DNA of 64,000 bases from Naasia sp. (GTDB lineage: Bacteria > Actinomycetota > Actinomycetes > Actinomycetales > Microbacteriaceae), in the NCBI GenBank assembly GCA_025463675.1, contig JAODAX010000045.1, forward strand, positions 1-64,000, read 5' to 3'. Both the position numbers and the translations under genes were made by a program. The notes under the pieces were generated by a model that was given only the letters and a program-made list of their open reading frames with translations, was not told the origin of the DNA and did not search any database. The first letter of the stretch is position 1, and each line of letters starts with the position of its first letter. Shown in pieces: positions 47,331 to 55,612 of this stretch.

Positions 47331-48864
47331 CGGAGGTCCTCGCCCGAGCGCCCTGCGATGCCGGGCGGACAAGACTGACTTCGTCCCCGCCGACCCTCAC
47401 CCGCAGGGAGGTCCAGTTCGGCAAGCGACCTGTTGCATCGAGGAAGTCTGCCGCCGTCCGCACGACCGTGCGCGGCTGCCATCGGGGCGCTGAAGCGGAA
47501 GAGCGGACGGACTCGAGCACGTCTTCGGCCATGACGAGGCGAAGGAGGAGTTCCTCCTCCTCGAGAGTGCGGCCGAGCCGCTTCGCGAAGTCGGTGTGCA
47601 GCTCGTCGAGGGTTCGCGGGTCACGGGTCTCCCGCAGTTCGCGCGTTCGTGGGAGCGAGTCCACCCTTTCGATGACCTCGGGCGCGATCGGTCCCAGGGG
47701 TTTCCCAAAATGCCCGAGCACGAATCGCACGACTTCGTCGGGCAGTCGGGAGTATCGCTCGTGTCCGCTCCGCTGTGACACCACGTTCATCAGCGCCTGA
47801 CTGCCGACGAACTGGCTGAACGGGGTCACCATGATCGGATACCCCAACTCCGCTCGCACCGTGCCCACCTCCTCGATGACAGCGGGCAACAGGTCGGTCA
47901 TCTTCAACTCCCCGAGCTGACGCTGGAGCGTGCCCATCATGCCTCCGGGCACCTGGTGCACGTGGGGGCGAACGTCGAACGGCATGACCGGACCGGGGGC
48001 CAGGCCCTGCTCACGGGCGAGCGCGTCGAGAACCGCGGTGGCGTCCCGCAGGGCGTCCCGATCGAGATTCGTCGAGATCCGTGCGGCGTCGAGATTCTGG
48101 AGCGTGGCCTCGAGCTGCGGCTGCGCCGTTCCGTTCGAAAGCGGTCCAATTCCGGTGTGCACGGCGTCCACCCCGAGTTCCACGGCGCGCTGATACACGA
48201 GTGGAGCTTCGCCGGTTGTGCAGTGCCCATGCAGTTCGAGCGGCTTGCCCACGACCGCTTCGCGCAACGCGCGAATGAGATCTGACGCGCGCTCCACCGT
48301 GAGCAGGCCACCTGGGTCTTTGAGGTAGACGGCATCGATGCTCGCGTCGGCAGCAAAGGCACTGGCGGCCTCCACGTATGCCCCGTCGGTGTGAACCGGA
48401 GACTCCGTGAAGGTGGTGGCAGCGACGACGATCTCGAAGCCCTCCTCCTTCGCCCAGCGAGCGACGGTCCTCGCCGAGGAGACATCGTTCATCGGATCCG
48501 CGATCTGGAGCCGGCGAAGACCGTGCCTGGCCATGAGGCGAAGCGACATGCGCATGACGGTCTCGGACGCGCGCTCCCAGGACATGAACCGCATCCCGGT
48601 GCTGATCGCGGACAGCGGGGTCCGCGGGGCGGCCACCCGTGCTCGGGAGATCCGCTCCCACGGGTCCTCGCCATGGGCTTTCGCTCCCATCAGCAGGTTC
48701 GTGGAGCTCGTGAAGTCGATGGCGGACAGGCCGACTCGGTCGATCGCCTCCAGTGCGGTTTCGGCCATCCCCGTCGTTATGCCGACCGCTCCCCACAGGG
48801 ACTGGTTGCCGTCGCGCAGACTGGTATCGACGAATCCCAACGATGCGGTGCATGCCTGTGCCAT
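47320..48864 (-). CDS. Pyruvate-carboxylase-like biotin carboxyltransferase, divergent
   Basis: 514-aa HMGL-like TIM-barrel carboxyltransferase related to the CT domain of pyruvate carboxylase and OadA. Conserved: DTSLRDGNQS (13-22, metal Asp, Arg and Gln21), the Lys to be carbamylated in YLKDPGGLL (Lys182), and the metal His pair LHGH (His212/214). Altered: the family WGGATFD block reads DFTSSTNLLMG (50-60); the LLRG Arg that holds the pyruvate carboxylate is STG (88-90); PGGQYTNL is PGGMMGTL (306-313). So it likely uses an acceptor other than a 2-oxo acid. There is no biotinyl domain; the carrier is the separate 160-aa protein. ATG 48864 has gaggaagg upstream. Confidence 0.85.
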   Translation of the reverse strand: MAQACTASLGFVDTSLRDGNQSLWGAVGITTGMAETALEAIDRVGLSAIDFTSSTNLLMGAKAHGEDPWERISRARVAAPRTPLSAISTGMRFMSWERASETVMRMSLRLMARHGLRRLQIADPMNDVSSARTVARWAKEEGFEIVVAATTFTESPVHTDGAYVEAASAFAADASIDAVYLKDPGGLLTVERASDLIRALREAVVGKPLELHGHCTTGEAPLVYQRAVELGVDAVHTGIGPLSNGTAQPQLEATLQNLDAARISTNLDRDALRDATAVLDALAREQGLAPGPVMPFDVRPHVHQVPGGMMGTLQRQLGELKMTDLLPAVIEEVGTVRAELGYPIMVTPFSQFVGSQALMNVVSQRSGHERYSRLPDEVVRFVLGHFGKPLGPIAPEVIERVDSLPRTRELRETRDPRTLDELHTDFAKRLGRTLEEEELLLRLVMAEDVLESVRSSASAPRWQPRTVVRTAADFLDATGRLPNWTSLRVRVGGDEVSLVRPASQGARARTSGDS

Positions 48865-48865
48865 C

Positions 48866-50248
48866 TCAGCCTTCCTCTGCGACGCGGTCCCGCGCCTCCC
48901 ACATCTCACCGAACCACGTCGTCGTGACGGCGCCAGCGACGAAGTCAGCGTGGTCGAGGACTGCGTCGAAGACCGGCAAGGTGGTCGAGACGCCGTCGAC
49001 CCGCGTCCGTTGGACGGCCGAGCGCAGCGCAGCGACAGCGTGAGGCCGGTCCGACGCTCGCACGATCAGCTTCGCCATGAGGGAGTCGTAGAATGGCGGG
49101 ATTTCGTCCCCCGATTCGACGTGCGTGTCGACGCGGATCCCCGGGCCACGGGGAAAGTCGACGAGATGCAGGCGGCCAGGCGACGGCAGGAACCCACGTG
49201 CAGGGTCCTCGGCGTTGACACGCACCTCGATCGCGACAGCCGGCGGCACAGGATCCACATCGGGCAGCTCGGGATCTCTGCCCAAAGCGAGAAGCAGCTG
49301 CGCAGCGACAAGATCCACGCCGTAGGCCTCTTCCGTGACCGGGTGCTCCACCTGGATTCGGGCGTTCATCTCGAGGAAGACGATGTCCGAGCTCCGCGTG
49401 TCGATGAGGAACTCCACAGTGCCCGCCCCCCGGTATCCGAGCTCCCGGACGAGGGCACGCGACGAGTCGTGTAGCAGTCGGCGGCGCCCCTCGTCGATGG
49501 CGGGCGCGGGGCATTCCTCGATGAGCTTCTGATGGCGACGTTGCACCGAGCAGTCGCGATCGCCGAAGACCTGGACGCCACCCTTCCCGTCGCCGAACAC
49601 CTGGACCTCGACATGCCGCGCTGCGCCATAGAACCGCTCCGCATAGAGTGCGCCATTGCCGAACGCTGCCTGTGCTTCTGCTTCGGCTTCGCCGACCAGA
49701 GCCAGGAGTTCGTCTTCGTCGCGGGCGAGCCGGATACCGCGCCCCCCACCGCCGTACACCGCCTTGACCAGCAGCGGGAACCCGACTGATCGGCCACGCC
49801 GGATCACATCCTGGGCATCGGCGGCATCGGGCAGGGACTCCGCTCGCGCGACGGGCACGCCCGCCCGCACCGCCACCGCCCGCGCACTCGACTTGTCCCC
49901 GATGGCTCGCAGCGTCTCCGGCCGCGGTCCCGCGAACGCGATCCCTTCCTCCTCGAGCAGCTCACACAGACGAGGCTGCTCGCTCAGGAATCCATAGCCG
50001 GGATGCACCACGTCGGCACCGCTCTGAATGGCAGCCTGGGCGATCAGCTCGGGCACCAGGTAGGAGGCGTTGGCCGCGCTCGGCCCGATCACCACAGTCC
50101 GATCGGCCCGGCGAGCTGCGAGTGTCCTCCGGTCGGCGACGCTGACTCCGACGACGGCCTCCGCCCCGATTCGGTGGGCGGCCTCGACGATGCGGACCGC
50201 GATCTCCCCGCGGTTCGCGACGAATACGACCGGCCGTTCGGCGCTCAC
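48866..50248 (-). CDS. Biotin carboxylase subunit (AccC type)
   Basis: 460-aa ATP-grasp biotin carboxylase, charging carrier-bound biotin with bicarbonate and ATP. The N-terminal FVANRGEIAVRIV, HPGYGFLSEQ, Gly-rich loop YGGGGRGI, EMNARIQVEHPVTEE and GDEIPPFYDSLMAKLI blocks are all intact. It is a stand-alone subunit, whereas most actinobacterial acyl-CoA carboxylases use a fused carboxylase-carrier chain. GTG 50248 overlaps the carrier gene stop by 4 nt, and the stop lies 1 nt before the carboxyltransferase start. Confidence 0.93.
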   Translation of the reverse strand: MSAERPVVFVANRGEIAVRIVEAAHRIGAEAVVGVSVADRRTLAARRADRTVVIGPSAANASYLVPELIAQAAIQSGADVVHPGYGFLSEQPRLCELLEEEGIAFAGPRPETLRAIGDKSSARAVAVRAGVPVARAESLPDAADAQDVIRRGRSVGFPLLVKAVYGGGGRGIRLARDEDELLALVGEAEAEAQAAFGNGALYAERFYGAARHVEVQVFGDGKGGVQVFGDRDCSVQRRHQKLIEECPAPAIDEGRRRLLHDSSRALVRELGYRGAGTVEFLIDTRSSDIVFLEMNARIQVEHPVTEEAYGVDLVAAQLLLALGRDPELPDVDPVPPAVAIEVRVNAEDPARGFLPSPGRLHLVDFPRGPGIRVDTHVESGDEIPPFYDSLMAKLIVRASDRPHAVAALRSAVQRTRVDGVSTTLPVFDAVLDHADFVAGAVTTTWFGEMWEARDRVAEEG

Positions 50249-50727
50249 AGCGCTTCGTCGATGTACGCCAGCGGTTGGCCGAACTCGACCGCCTGACCAT
50301 CGGCGACGGCGAACCCCAGCAGCCGGCCCGAGACGCCAGCCGTGACCGGATTCATCATCTTCATCATCTCTATGATTCCGATCGTTCGGTCGGCGTCCAC
50401 ATCGTCGCCTTCCACCGCGAAAGGGTCCGCACCGGGCGACGATGCACGGTAGAAGACTCCGATGATCGGGGCGGGAACGGGTGTGCCCGGCGACGGAAGG
50501 ACCGCGTCCGCGCCGGCTGCCACGGGTGCCGACGCACCGGCTGGCGAGGCTGCGGGACTCGGGACGGGACGTGACGCTTCCGGTCGCGAGCCCGTCAACG
50601 GGCCGCCCTTGGAGACTTCGACGGTGACGTCCCCGAACCGGATCGACGCCTCCGTAAGCTCGCCGTCGTCGAGCAGCGAGACCAGCCGAAGAATCTGGTC
50701 CCAGGTCACCGGCTCAGCGTCGCTCAC
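50245..50727 (-). CDS. Biotin carboxyl carrier protein (AccB type)
   Basis: 160-aa biotin carrier. The C-terminal biotinyl domain has Lys123 in EMMKMM, 37 residues from the end; the usual motif is EAMKM, so Ala is Met here. The FYRASSPGADPF thumb-like segment is typical of bacterial AccB. A Pro/Ala-rich linker (about 50-85) joins a small N-terminal helical part. GTG 50727 overlaps the upstream 38-aa frame as GTGA and the biotin carboxylase follows with 4-nt overlap. Confidence 0.92.
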   Translation of the reverse strand: MSDAEPVTWDQILRLVSLLDDGELTEASIRFGDVTVEVSKGGPLTGSRPEASRPVPSPAASPAGASAPVAAGADAVLPSPGTPVPAPIIGVFYRASSPGADPFAVEGDDVDADRTIGIIEMMKMMNPVTAGVSGRLLGFAVADGQAVEFGQPLAYIDEAL

Positions 50728-50840
50728 GGCTGCGGTCCCGCTGCATAACGCGCGTCGCGCAGTGCGATCGTCAGCTCGCGCACGACGACTGCCGAAACCA
50801 CGCGCACTCGCGTCGGTCTGGGGATGAATTCAATCGACAT
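50724..50840 (-). CDS. Small protein of 38 aa leading the carboxylase operon
   Basis: A 39-codon frame starts at ATG 50840 with gaggaag 6 nt upstream and ends in TGA that overlaps the carrier GTG as GTGA. The peptide is basic and Val/Arg-rich in the middle (TRVRVVSAVVVRELTIALRD), likely one helix, without Cys or a signal. I do not recognise it. The good ribosome site and 4-nt overlap suggest that it is really translated, either as a carboxylase accessory peptide or as a leader that couples translation. By analogy only, actinobacterial acyl-CoA carboxylases use a small epsilon subunit. A longer frame from 51056 has no support. Confidence 0.6.
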   Translation of the reverse strand: MSIEFIPRPTRVRVVSAVVVRELTIALRDARYAAGPQP

Positions 50841-51087
50841 AGGTCGCTTCCTCGCGGAGTTGGGCGGCGATACATCGAGTGTGCACCGCCGCGACTTCGG
50901 AACCATGTGCGCGGATCCACTGAGTGGGGCCGATTTCATTCTGCGTATTCGACCGCCGCCCGTTCCCGGTCGGGGGGCCGAGTTCTCCGATTTCTCGATG
51001 CCGCCCAGTAGCGCAAGCCGCACAATCATCGGGGAGCCTCCGACACACTGTCTCACACGGGAAAACGCCTATCCGGAAGGTCTCGCA
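50841..51087. promoter_or_regulatory. Divergent control region of the island operons
   Basis: 247 bp between the 38-aa gene and the HAD gene must hold both operon promoters and probably the IclR operator. I see no convincing long palindrome; a short gaca-N3-tgtc element lies at 51042-51052. ggaagg at 51075-51080 is the HAD ribosome site. No clear TANNNT box could be chosen. Confidence 0.4.
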
Positions 51088-51996
51088 ATGGTCCGCACGC
51101 AGCTCAACAAGGGAACCGGCCCGCGCCTGGACCAGGTCAAGGGCATCATGTTCGACGTCGACGGGTGTCTTGTTCTCTCGAGCAAGGCGGGCGGCGAGGA
51201 CGGTCATCCACTGCCGGGCGCGATCGAGGTGATCCGTGAGTTGCGGTCGGCCGCGATGCCCTTCGTCGCGTTCACCAACGGCAGCTCCCGTACCCCCGAA
51301 GCGATTTCCGCAGAGCTGCGCAGCGTCGGACTGGATGTCCGGGAGGACGAGGTGTTGACGCCCGCCGTCGTCGCGGCGCGCGTGATGCTGGAGAGGCACC
51401 CGGGAGGGCGAGTGCTGGCCTTCGGCGGCGAGGGCATCACCGTGCCACTCCGCGACGCCGGCGTGGACGTCGTGGACCTTGACGCTGCGATGGCTGACGG
51501 TCCGGACGATGTCGCCGCCGTCGTGGTCGGCTGGGATTCGAGCTTCGGCCGGGCGAAGATACAGGTCGCTGCGGAGGCGCTGCTGGGCGGCGCCGCCTTC
51601 TACTGCACGTCGGCCGCTCCGGCGTTCGCGTCTCGCGGCCGGCTCAACGTAGGGGTGTCCGGGTTCATCGCGGCCGGGCTGCAGCACCTGTCGGGAACTC
51701 CATACGAACTGGTGGGGAAGCCCTCGGACGAGGCGATGGCGACGATCGCCCGCAAGCTGGGGGTGCACCCCAGCGAGGTGCTGGTCGTCGGCGACGACCT
51801 GATCCTCGAATGCAGCATGGCGGTGAGGCACGGTGCGCTCGCGGTCCTCGTGACCACGGGCATGACGGGCAGGGTGCAGGCCGAGGCCGCCGTCATCGAG
51901 AACCGACCTCATCGGATCATCGATTCGATGGATGAGTTCGCAACTATGCTCGCGCCCGTGATGGCGCTACGGAGTAAATTGGCGACGCGGAGGTGA
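51088..51996 (+). CDS. HAD hydrolase, NagD/PGP-like type IIA
   Basis: 302-aa HAD phosphatase. Motif I is DVDGC with nucleophile Asp23 and Asp25; motif II is FTNGSSR; the Lys of motif III is in ELVGKPSDEA; the Asp pair of motif IV is in VGDDLILE. The cap insertion between motifs II and III is of the NagD class. Relatives remove phosphate from nucleotides, pyridoxal phosphate or phosphoglycolate. Its substrate here is unknown. ATG 51088 is 7 nt after ggaagg; the open frame upstream is noncoding. It is first in the plus operon, 1 nt before the IclR gene start. Confidence 0.85.
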   Translation: MVRTQLNKGTGPRLDQVKGIMFDVDGCLVLSSKAGGEDGHPLPGAIEVIRELRSAAMPFVAFTNGSSRTPEAISAELRSVGLDVREDEVLTPAVVAARVMLERHPGGRVLAFGGEGITVPLRDAGVDVVDLDAAMADGPDDVAAVVVGWDSSFGRAKIQVAAEALLGGAAFYCTSAAPAFASRGRLNVGVSGFIAAGLQHLSGTPYELVGKPSDEAMATIARKLGVHPSEVLVVGDDLILECSMAVRHGALAVLVTTGMTGRVQAEAAVIENRPHRIIDSMDEFATMLAPVMALRSKLATRR

Positions 51997-51997
51997 T

Positions 51998-52807
51998 GTG
52001 ACGGTGGCGGGCGGAAGCCTTGAGCAGGGTCGGTCAGTGACGTCGAAGGTCATCGGTCTGCTCGAGACCTTCGAGTCCGTCCCGGGCTCCCTCAGCCTCA
52101 CCGAGATCAGTGCCCTCAGCGGGATCCCGGCCTCCACCACACGCCGACTGGTGGGAGAGCTGGCCGCTTCCGGCTTGCTCGAACACACCACCGGTGGTCG
52201 CTACCAGGTCGGCATTCGGCTGTGGGAACTCGCGCAGAAGGCCGGTCGGCATCTGCGAGAAGCTGCCCGGCCGAAAATCCAGGACCTTGCGGCGATGACG
52301 AACCAGAGCGTCATGATCAGTGTGCGTCAGGGACGCGACTCGCTCGTGATCGAACGCGCGCATGGCGACCGGCAGCCGGCGAAGACCTCGAAGGTGGGTT
52401 CCCGGCTGCCCCTGCACACCTCGGCCGCGGGCAAGGTGTTGCTCGCCTTCGAAGCCGAATGGATCCGGCGCAGCTATCTGGCCGAGCCACTGCAGCGGTT
52501 GACGCAGGACACCCACGTCGATCGCGCCGGCCTGGAGCGCGAATTGGAGACCACCGCGCAGTCGGGCTACGCGCAGAGCCTGCACGAGGTGCGGGTGGGT
52601 GCCAGCGCCATCGCGGTGCCCATGTTCCACTCGGGGCAGATCGCGGCTGCAGTCTCACTCGTCACCCACTCGAGTCGGAACTCCCAGCTTAAGGGGTACC
52701 TTCCGGCGCTGCGTGCGACGTCCGCGGCCGTCGAGGGCGCGACACGCCACCTCTCCCGGGGCGTCCTTTTGGGCATCAGCCAAGATCTCACCTCCGCCGA
52801 GGTGTAG
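51998..52807 (+). CDS. IclR family transcriptional regulator
   Basis: 269-aa regulator with an N-terminal winged helix (about residues 15-75: KVIGLLETFESV, LTEISALSGIPASTTRRLVGEL) and a C-terminal effector domain (VGSRLPLHTSAAGKVLLA, SLHEVRVGASAIAVPMF). IclR proteins usually control the adjacent catabolic genes and bind the pathway substrate. It is the only regulator in the island and lies inside the plus operon, so autoregulation is likely. GTG 51998 is just after the HAD stop with gcggagg upstream. Confidence 0.93.
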   Translation: MTVAGGSLEQGRSVTSKVIGLLETFESVPGSLSLTEISALSGIPASTTRRLVGELAASGLLEHTTGGRYQVGIRLWELAQKAGRHLREAARPKIQDLAAMTNQSVMISVRQGRDSLVIERAHGDRQPAKTSKVGSRLPLHTSAAGKVLLAFEAEWIRRSYLAEPLQRLTQDTHVDRAGLERELETTAQSGYAQSLHEVRVGASAIAVPMFHSGQIAAAVSLVTHSSRNSQLKGYLPALRATSAAVEGATRHLSRGVLLGISQDLTSAEV

Positions 52808-52919
52808 GACCGAGCCGGCCCGTTGTCCTCGCCTCCACTGGATGAACGGGCGCCCACCCGCCCGAGCGGGCGCCAACTATGCTCCGAATCTGCGATTGCC
52901 CCAGGTCGAGGAGGATGTT

Positions 52920-54248
52920 GTGGCAGAGAATCGGACAACGAGCATGGGAATTCGAGGCCTCGACGATGCGACAGGTGGAGCAAGCGAGACGTCGGTCTGC
53001 ATTCTCCTGATCGGGACCGCGGACACCAAGCCGGACGAATTGCAGTTCATCCGCGAGCAGATAACCGCACTTGGACACCGCTGCATCCTCATGGACGTCG
53101 GCGTCAAAGGCGAGTGCCCAATCGAGGTCGACATATCGCGCCACGAGGTGATGGCGAAAGCCGGCTCTTCACTGCACGAGATCCTGCAGCTGAATCACGA
53201 GAATTCCGCCATGCAGGTGATGGCGTCCGGCGCGAGCGCATTGGCCAGCGAGTTGGCAGAGCAGGGTCGTATCGACGGCGTCCTCATCATCGGCGGAACG
53301 ATGGGCACCGACCTCGGCCTCGATGTGACCGCCGCGCTGCCATTCGGAATGGCGAAGGTTCTGCTGTCCACCGTGGCGTTCTCGCCCATCATTCCGGCCG
53401 ACCGGATCGCATCGGATCTCATGATGATCCTGTGGACCGGGGGGCTGTGGGGGCGCAACGAGGTCAGCGAATCTGTCATGCGTCAGGCAGCCGGCGCGGT
53501 GATCGGCGCCGCAGTCGCGAGCAAGAAGCGGGTGGCCGGACAGCGCCCGATCGTGGGTGTTTCATCACTCGGAACTTCCGGCCTCAGCTACATACCGCGC
53601 CTGTGGACCGAGCTGACTGACCGAGGGTACGACGTGGTCCTCTTCCACAGCGTCGGCCCGGGTGGCAGGTCCCTCGAGAACATGGCAGCGCAAGGGCGGT
53701 TGGCTGCTGTGCTCGACCTGTGCCTGATCGAACTGTCCAATCAGCACCTGGGCAGCGTCGTCCATTCAGGTTCCTCTCGGCTCGAGGCTGCCGGGAAGCA
53801 TGGCGTTCCGCAGATCATCGCCCCGGGGGCCATCGACGCCGTTGACTTCTGCACGTGGGCTCCCATGAGCACCGACCGCGCGGCGAGATTCCACGCGCAC
53901 AATCGACTCATCGGAAGCTCCGCCACCACCCCCAGCGAGAAGGTGAGCATTGCGGCGGCCATCGCCGAGAAGGTGAACCAGGCAACGGCGCCGACCTGTC
54001 TGATCATCCCGACAGGGGGAGTGAGCGAGTGGAGTCGCCCCGGGCAGCCCCTCCATGACGACGAAGGAATGGCAGCTTTCGTCGCGGCGATCCGTTCCCA
54101 CGTCGCGCCCCACGTCGAATACCGGGAGGTCGATGCGCACATCAACGACAGCCAGTTCATCGATGCGGTGATCGACAGGTTCGACACGTGGGTCGACGAG
54201 GGGAAGATCGCACGATCCGAGACGAGCGTCATGGAGCGGACCCGATGA
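52920..54248 (+). CDS. Tm-1-like ATP-binding domain protein (UPF0261)
   Basis: 442-aa protein of the UPF0261/Tm-1 N-terminal family, named after the tomato antiviral protein. The N-terminal ILLIGTADTKPDELQFI, Gly-rich GGTMGTDLGLDV, VGVSSLGTSGLSYI and the C-terminal LIIPTGGVSEWSRPGQPLHDDEGMAAF are family hallmarks. In many bacteria the family sits beside a TIM-barrel (PEP-hydrolase-like) partner, or is fused to one; none is encoded here. The biochemical role is unknown to me. GTG 52920 follows gaggagga. It overlaps the aminotransferase by 4 nt. Confidence 0.85.
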   Translation: MAENRTTSMGIRGLDDATGGASETSVCILLIGTADTKPDELQFIREQITALGHRCILMDVGVKGECPIEVDISRHEVMAKAGSSLHEILQLNHENSAMQVMASGASALASELAEQGRIDGVLIIGGTMGTDLGLDVTAALPFGMAKVLLSTVAFSPIIPADRIASDLMMILWTGGLWGRNEVSESVMRQAAGAVIGAAVASKKRVAGQRPIVGVSSLGTSGLSYIPRLWTELTDRGYDVVLFHSVGPGGRSLENMAAQGRLAAVLDLCLIELSNQHLGSVVHSGSSRLEAAGKHGVPQIIAPGAIDAVDFCTWAPMSTDRAARFHAHNRLIGSSATTPSEKVSIAAAIAEKVNQATAPTCLIIPTGGVSEWSRPGQPLHDDEGMAAFVAAIRSHVAPHVEYREVDAHINDSQFIDAVIDRFDTWVDEGKIARSETSVMERTR

Positions 54249-55579
54249 GCAGCGAACCGTGGAACACCGGCCGCCTGCTTGAGATCGACCATGCCCACGT
54301 CGTTCACCCCAACTATCCCTTCGGCAAGTCGGCTGAGGTGGTTCTCGTTCGCGGCGAGGGCATCCGTCTCTTCGACTCCGAGGGGAAGAGCTACATCGAT
54401 GGCCGATCGCAGCTGAACTGCGCAAACCTGGGCTACGGACATCCACGTCTGATTGAGGCCATGAAAGCGCAACTGGATGAATTGCAGTACGCCTCGATCT
54501 TCTACCAGTTCACCCATCCGCAGGTCGTATCCGCCGCCGAGCGAATCATCGCGAGCGCTCCGGCCGGTCTGAAGCACATACTCTTCACGTCCGGCGGCTC
54601 CGAAGCCGTCGAAAGCGCACTGACTATCGCGCGCCTGTATTGGTCGCGCGTCGGCCGAGCCCAGAAGACGAAGGTTCTCTCGCGGTATGACGGCTATCAC
54701 GGCGCAACCTCTGAGGCCTCCGCGGCGACCGGAATGGCTATGGGCGGGTTCGACGGGATGATCAATCGACCGGGACACGTCCACGCGCCGGCGGTGAACT
54801 ACTTTCGGTCCGGCAGAGGGATGCAGCCGGAAGAGTATGGGCGATTCGCGGCCCAGCAGCTGGTCGAGATCATCCAAGCGGAAGGGCCGGAGACCATCGC
54901 CGCCTTCATCGGTGAGCCGATCGTCGGCGCGGGAGGTCATGTGCCCCCGCCCCCCGGGTACTGGAGCGCGGTGCGAGAAATCTGTGATCGCTACGACATC
55001 CTGCTCATCCTTGACGAGGTGATGACAGGGTTCCATCGGACCGGACCGCGATTTGCCTCGGAACACTGGTCCGTCGCGCCCGACATTCTGGTCGTCGGCA
55101 AGGGGATCAACGGCAGTTACGCGCCGTGCGGCGCCACGATCTTCAGTGAGACGATCGGCCACGCTCTGGAGGGGGCGAAGCTCACCGGCTTCACGCACAC
55201 CGGTCATCCTCTCGCGATGGCGGCGGTGAATGCCACCCTCGATGCTCTCGAGCTTGACGGGATTCCCGAGAACGTCGCCGACATGAGCGGCATCCTGATG
55301 AACCGTCTGGAAAAGGAGTTCCTGCCATTGCCGAGGGTCGGCGCCGCCGAAGGGATGGGGCTGATGGTCACCCTGCAACTGGTTGCGGACAAGCAATCGC
55401 AGCAGCCGCTCGGCGATGAGGTCGTGCAGAAGGAAGTGGTGGCGGGCGCCCTACGACGAGGGCTCATCGTCCGCGCGCGGAATGGCCGTATCGCCCTATG
55501 CCCGCCGCTCATCGTCAGCGAAGCCGAGATCCACGAGATCCTCGACATCCTGCACCCGCTCGTAAAGAACCTCGACTAG
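54245..55579 (+). CDS. Class III aminotransferase (omega-amine:pyruvate type)
   Basis: 444-aa PLP enzyme of fold type I. Cofactor residues: SGGSEA (116-121), YHGATSEASA, Asp257 in LDEVM and Lys286 in VVGKGINGSY. Overall pattern resembles putrescine/omega-amino acid:pyruvate aminotransferases (FYQFTHPQVVSAAERI, GEPIVGAGG). Such enzymes turn primary or secondary amines into aldehydes or ketones. ATG 54245 overlaps the Tm-1-like gene stop as ATGA; the permease follows 33 nt later. Confidence 0.9.
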   Translation: MSSEPWNTGRLLEIDHAHVVHPNYPFGKSAEVVLVRGEGIRLFDSEGKSYIDGRSQLNCANLGYGHPRLIEAMKAQLDELQYASIFYQFTHPQVVSAAERIIASAPAGLKHILFTSGGSEAVESALTIARLYWSRVGRAQKTKVLSRYDGYHGATSEASAATGMAMGGFDGMINRPGHVHAPAVNYFRSGRGMQPEEYGRFAAQQLVEIIQAEGPETIAAFIGEPIVGAGGHVPPPPGYWSAVREICDRYDILLILDEVMTGFHRTGPRFASEHWSVAPDILVVGKGINGSYAPCGATIFSETIGHALEGAKLTGFTHTGHPLAMAAVNATLDALELDGIPENVADMSGILMNRLEKEFLPLPRVGAAEGMGLMVTLQLVADKQSQQPLGDEVVQKEVVAGALRRGLIVRARNGRIALCPPLIVSEAEIHEILDILHPLVKNLD

Positions 55580-55612
55580 CAATTCCGAACTGCAGATTCA
55601 AAGGAGAATCCC

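Noticed and set aside
47320-50727. Reading the carboxylase as a sodium-pumping oxaloacetate decarboxylase
   Set aside because: No OadB or OadG membrane subunit is nearby, and an ATP-dependent biotin carboxylase is present, which decarboxylase pumps do not need.
47320-50727. Reading the carboxylase as an acyl-CoA carboxylase (acetyl/propionyl)
   Set aside because: The carboxyltransferase is of the pyruvate-carboxylase (HMGL-like barrel) type, not the crotonase-fold type that acts on CoA esters.
50841-51056. Upstream extension of the 38-aa frame to 110 aa
   Set aside because: The extra residues run through the divergent promoter region and have no ribosome site; the ATG at 50840 does.
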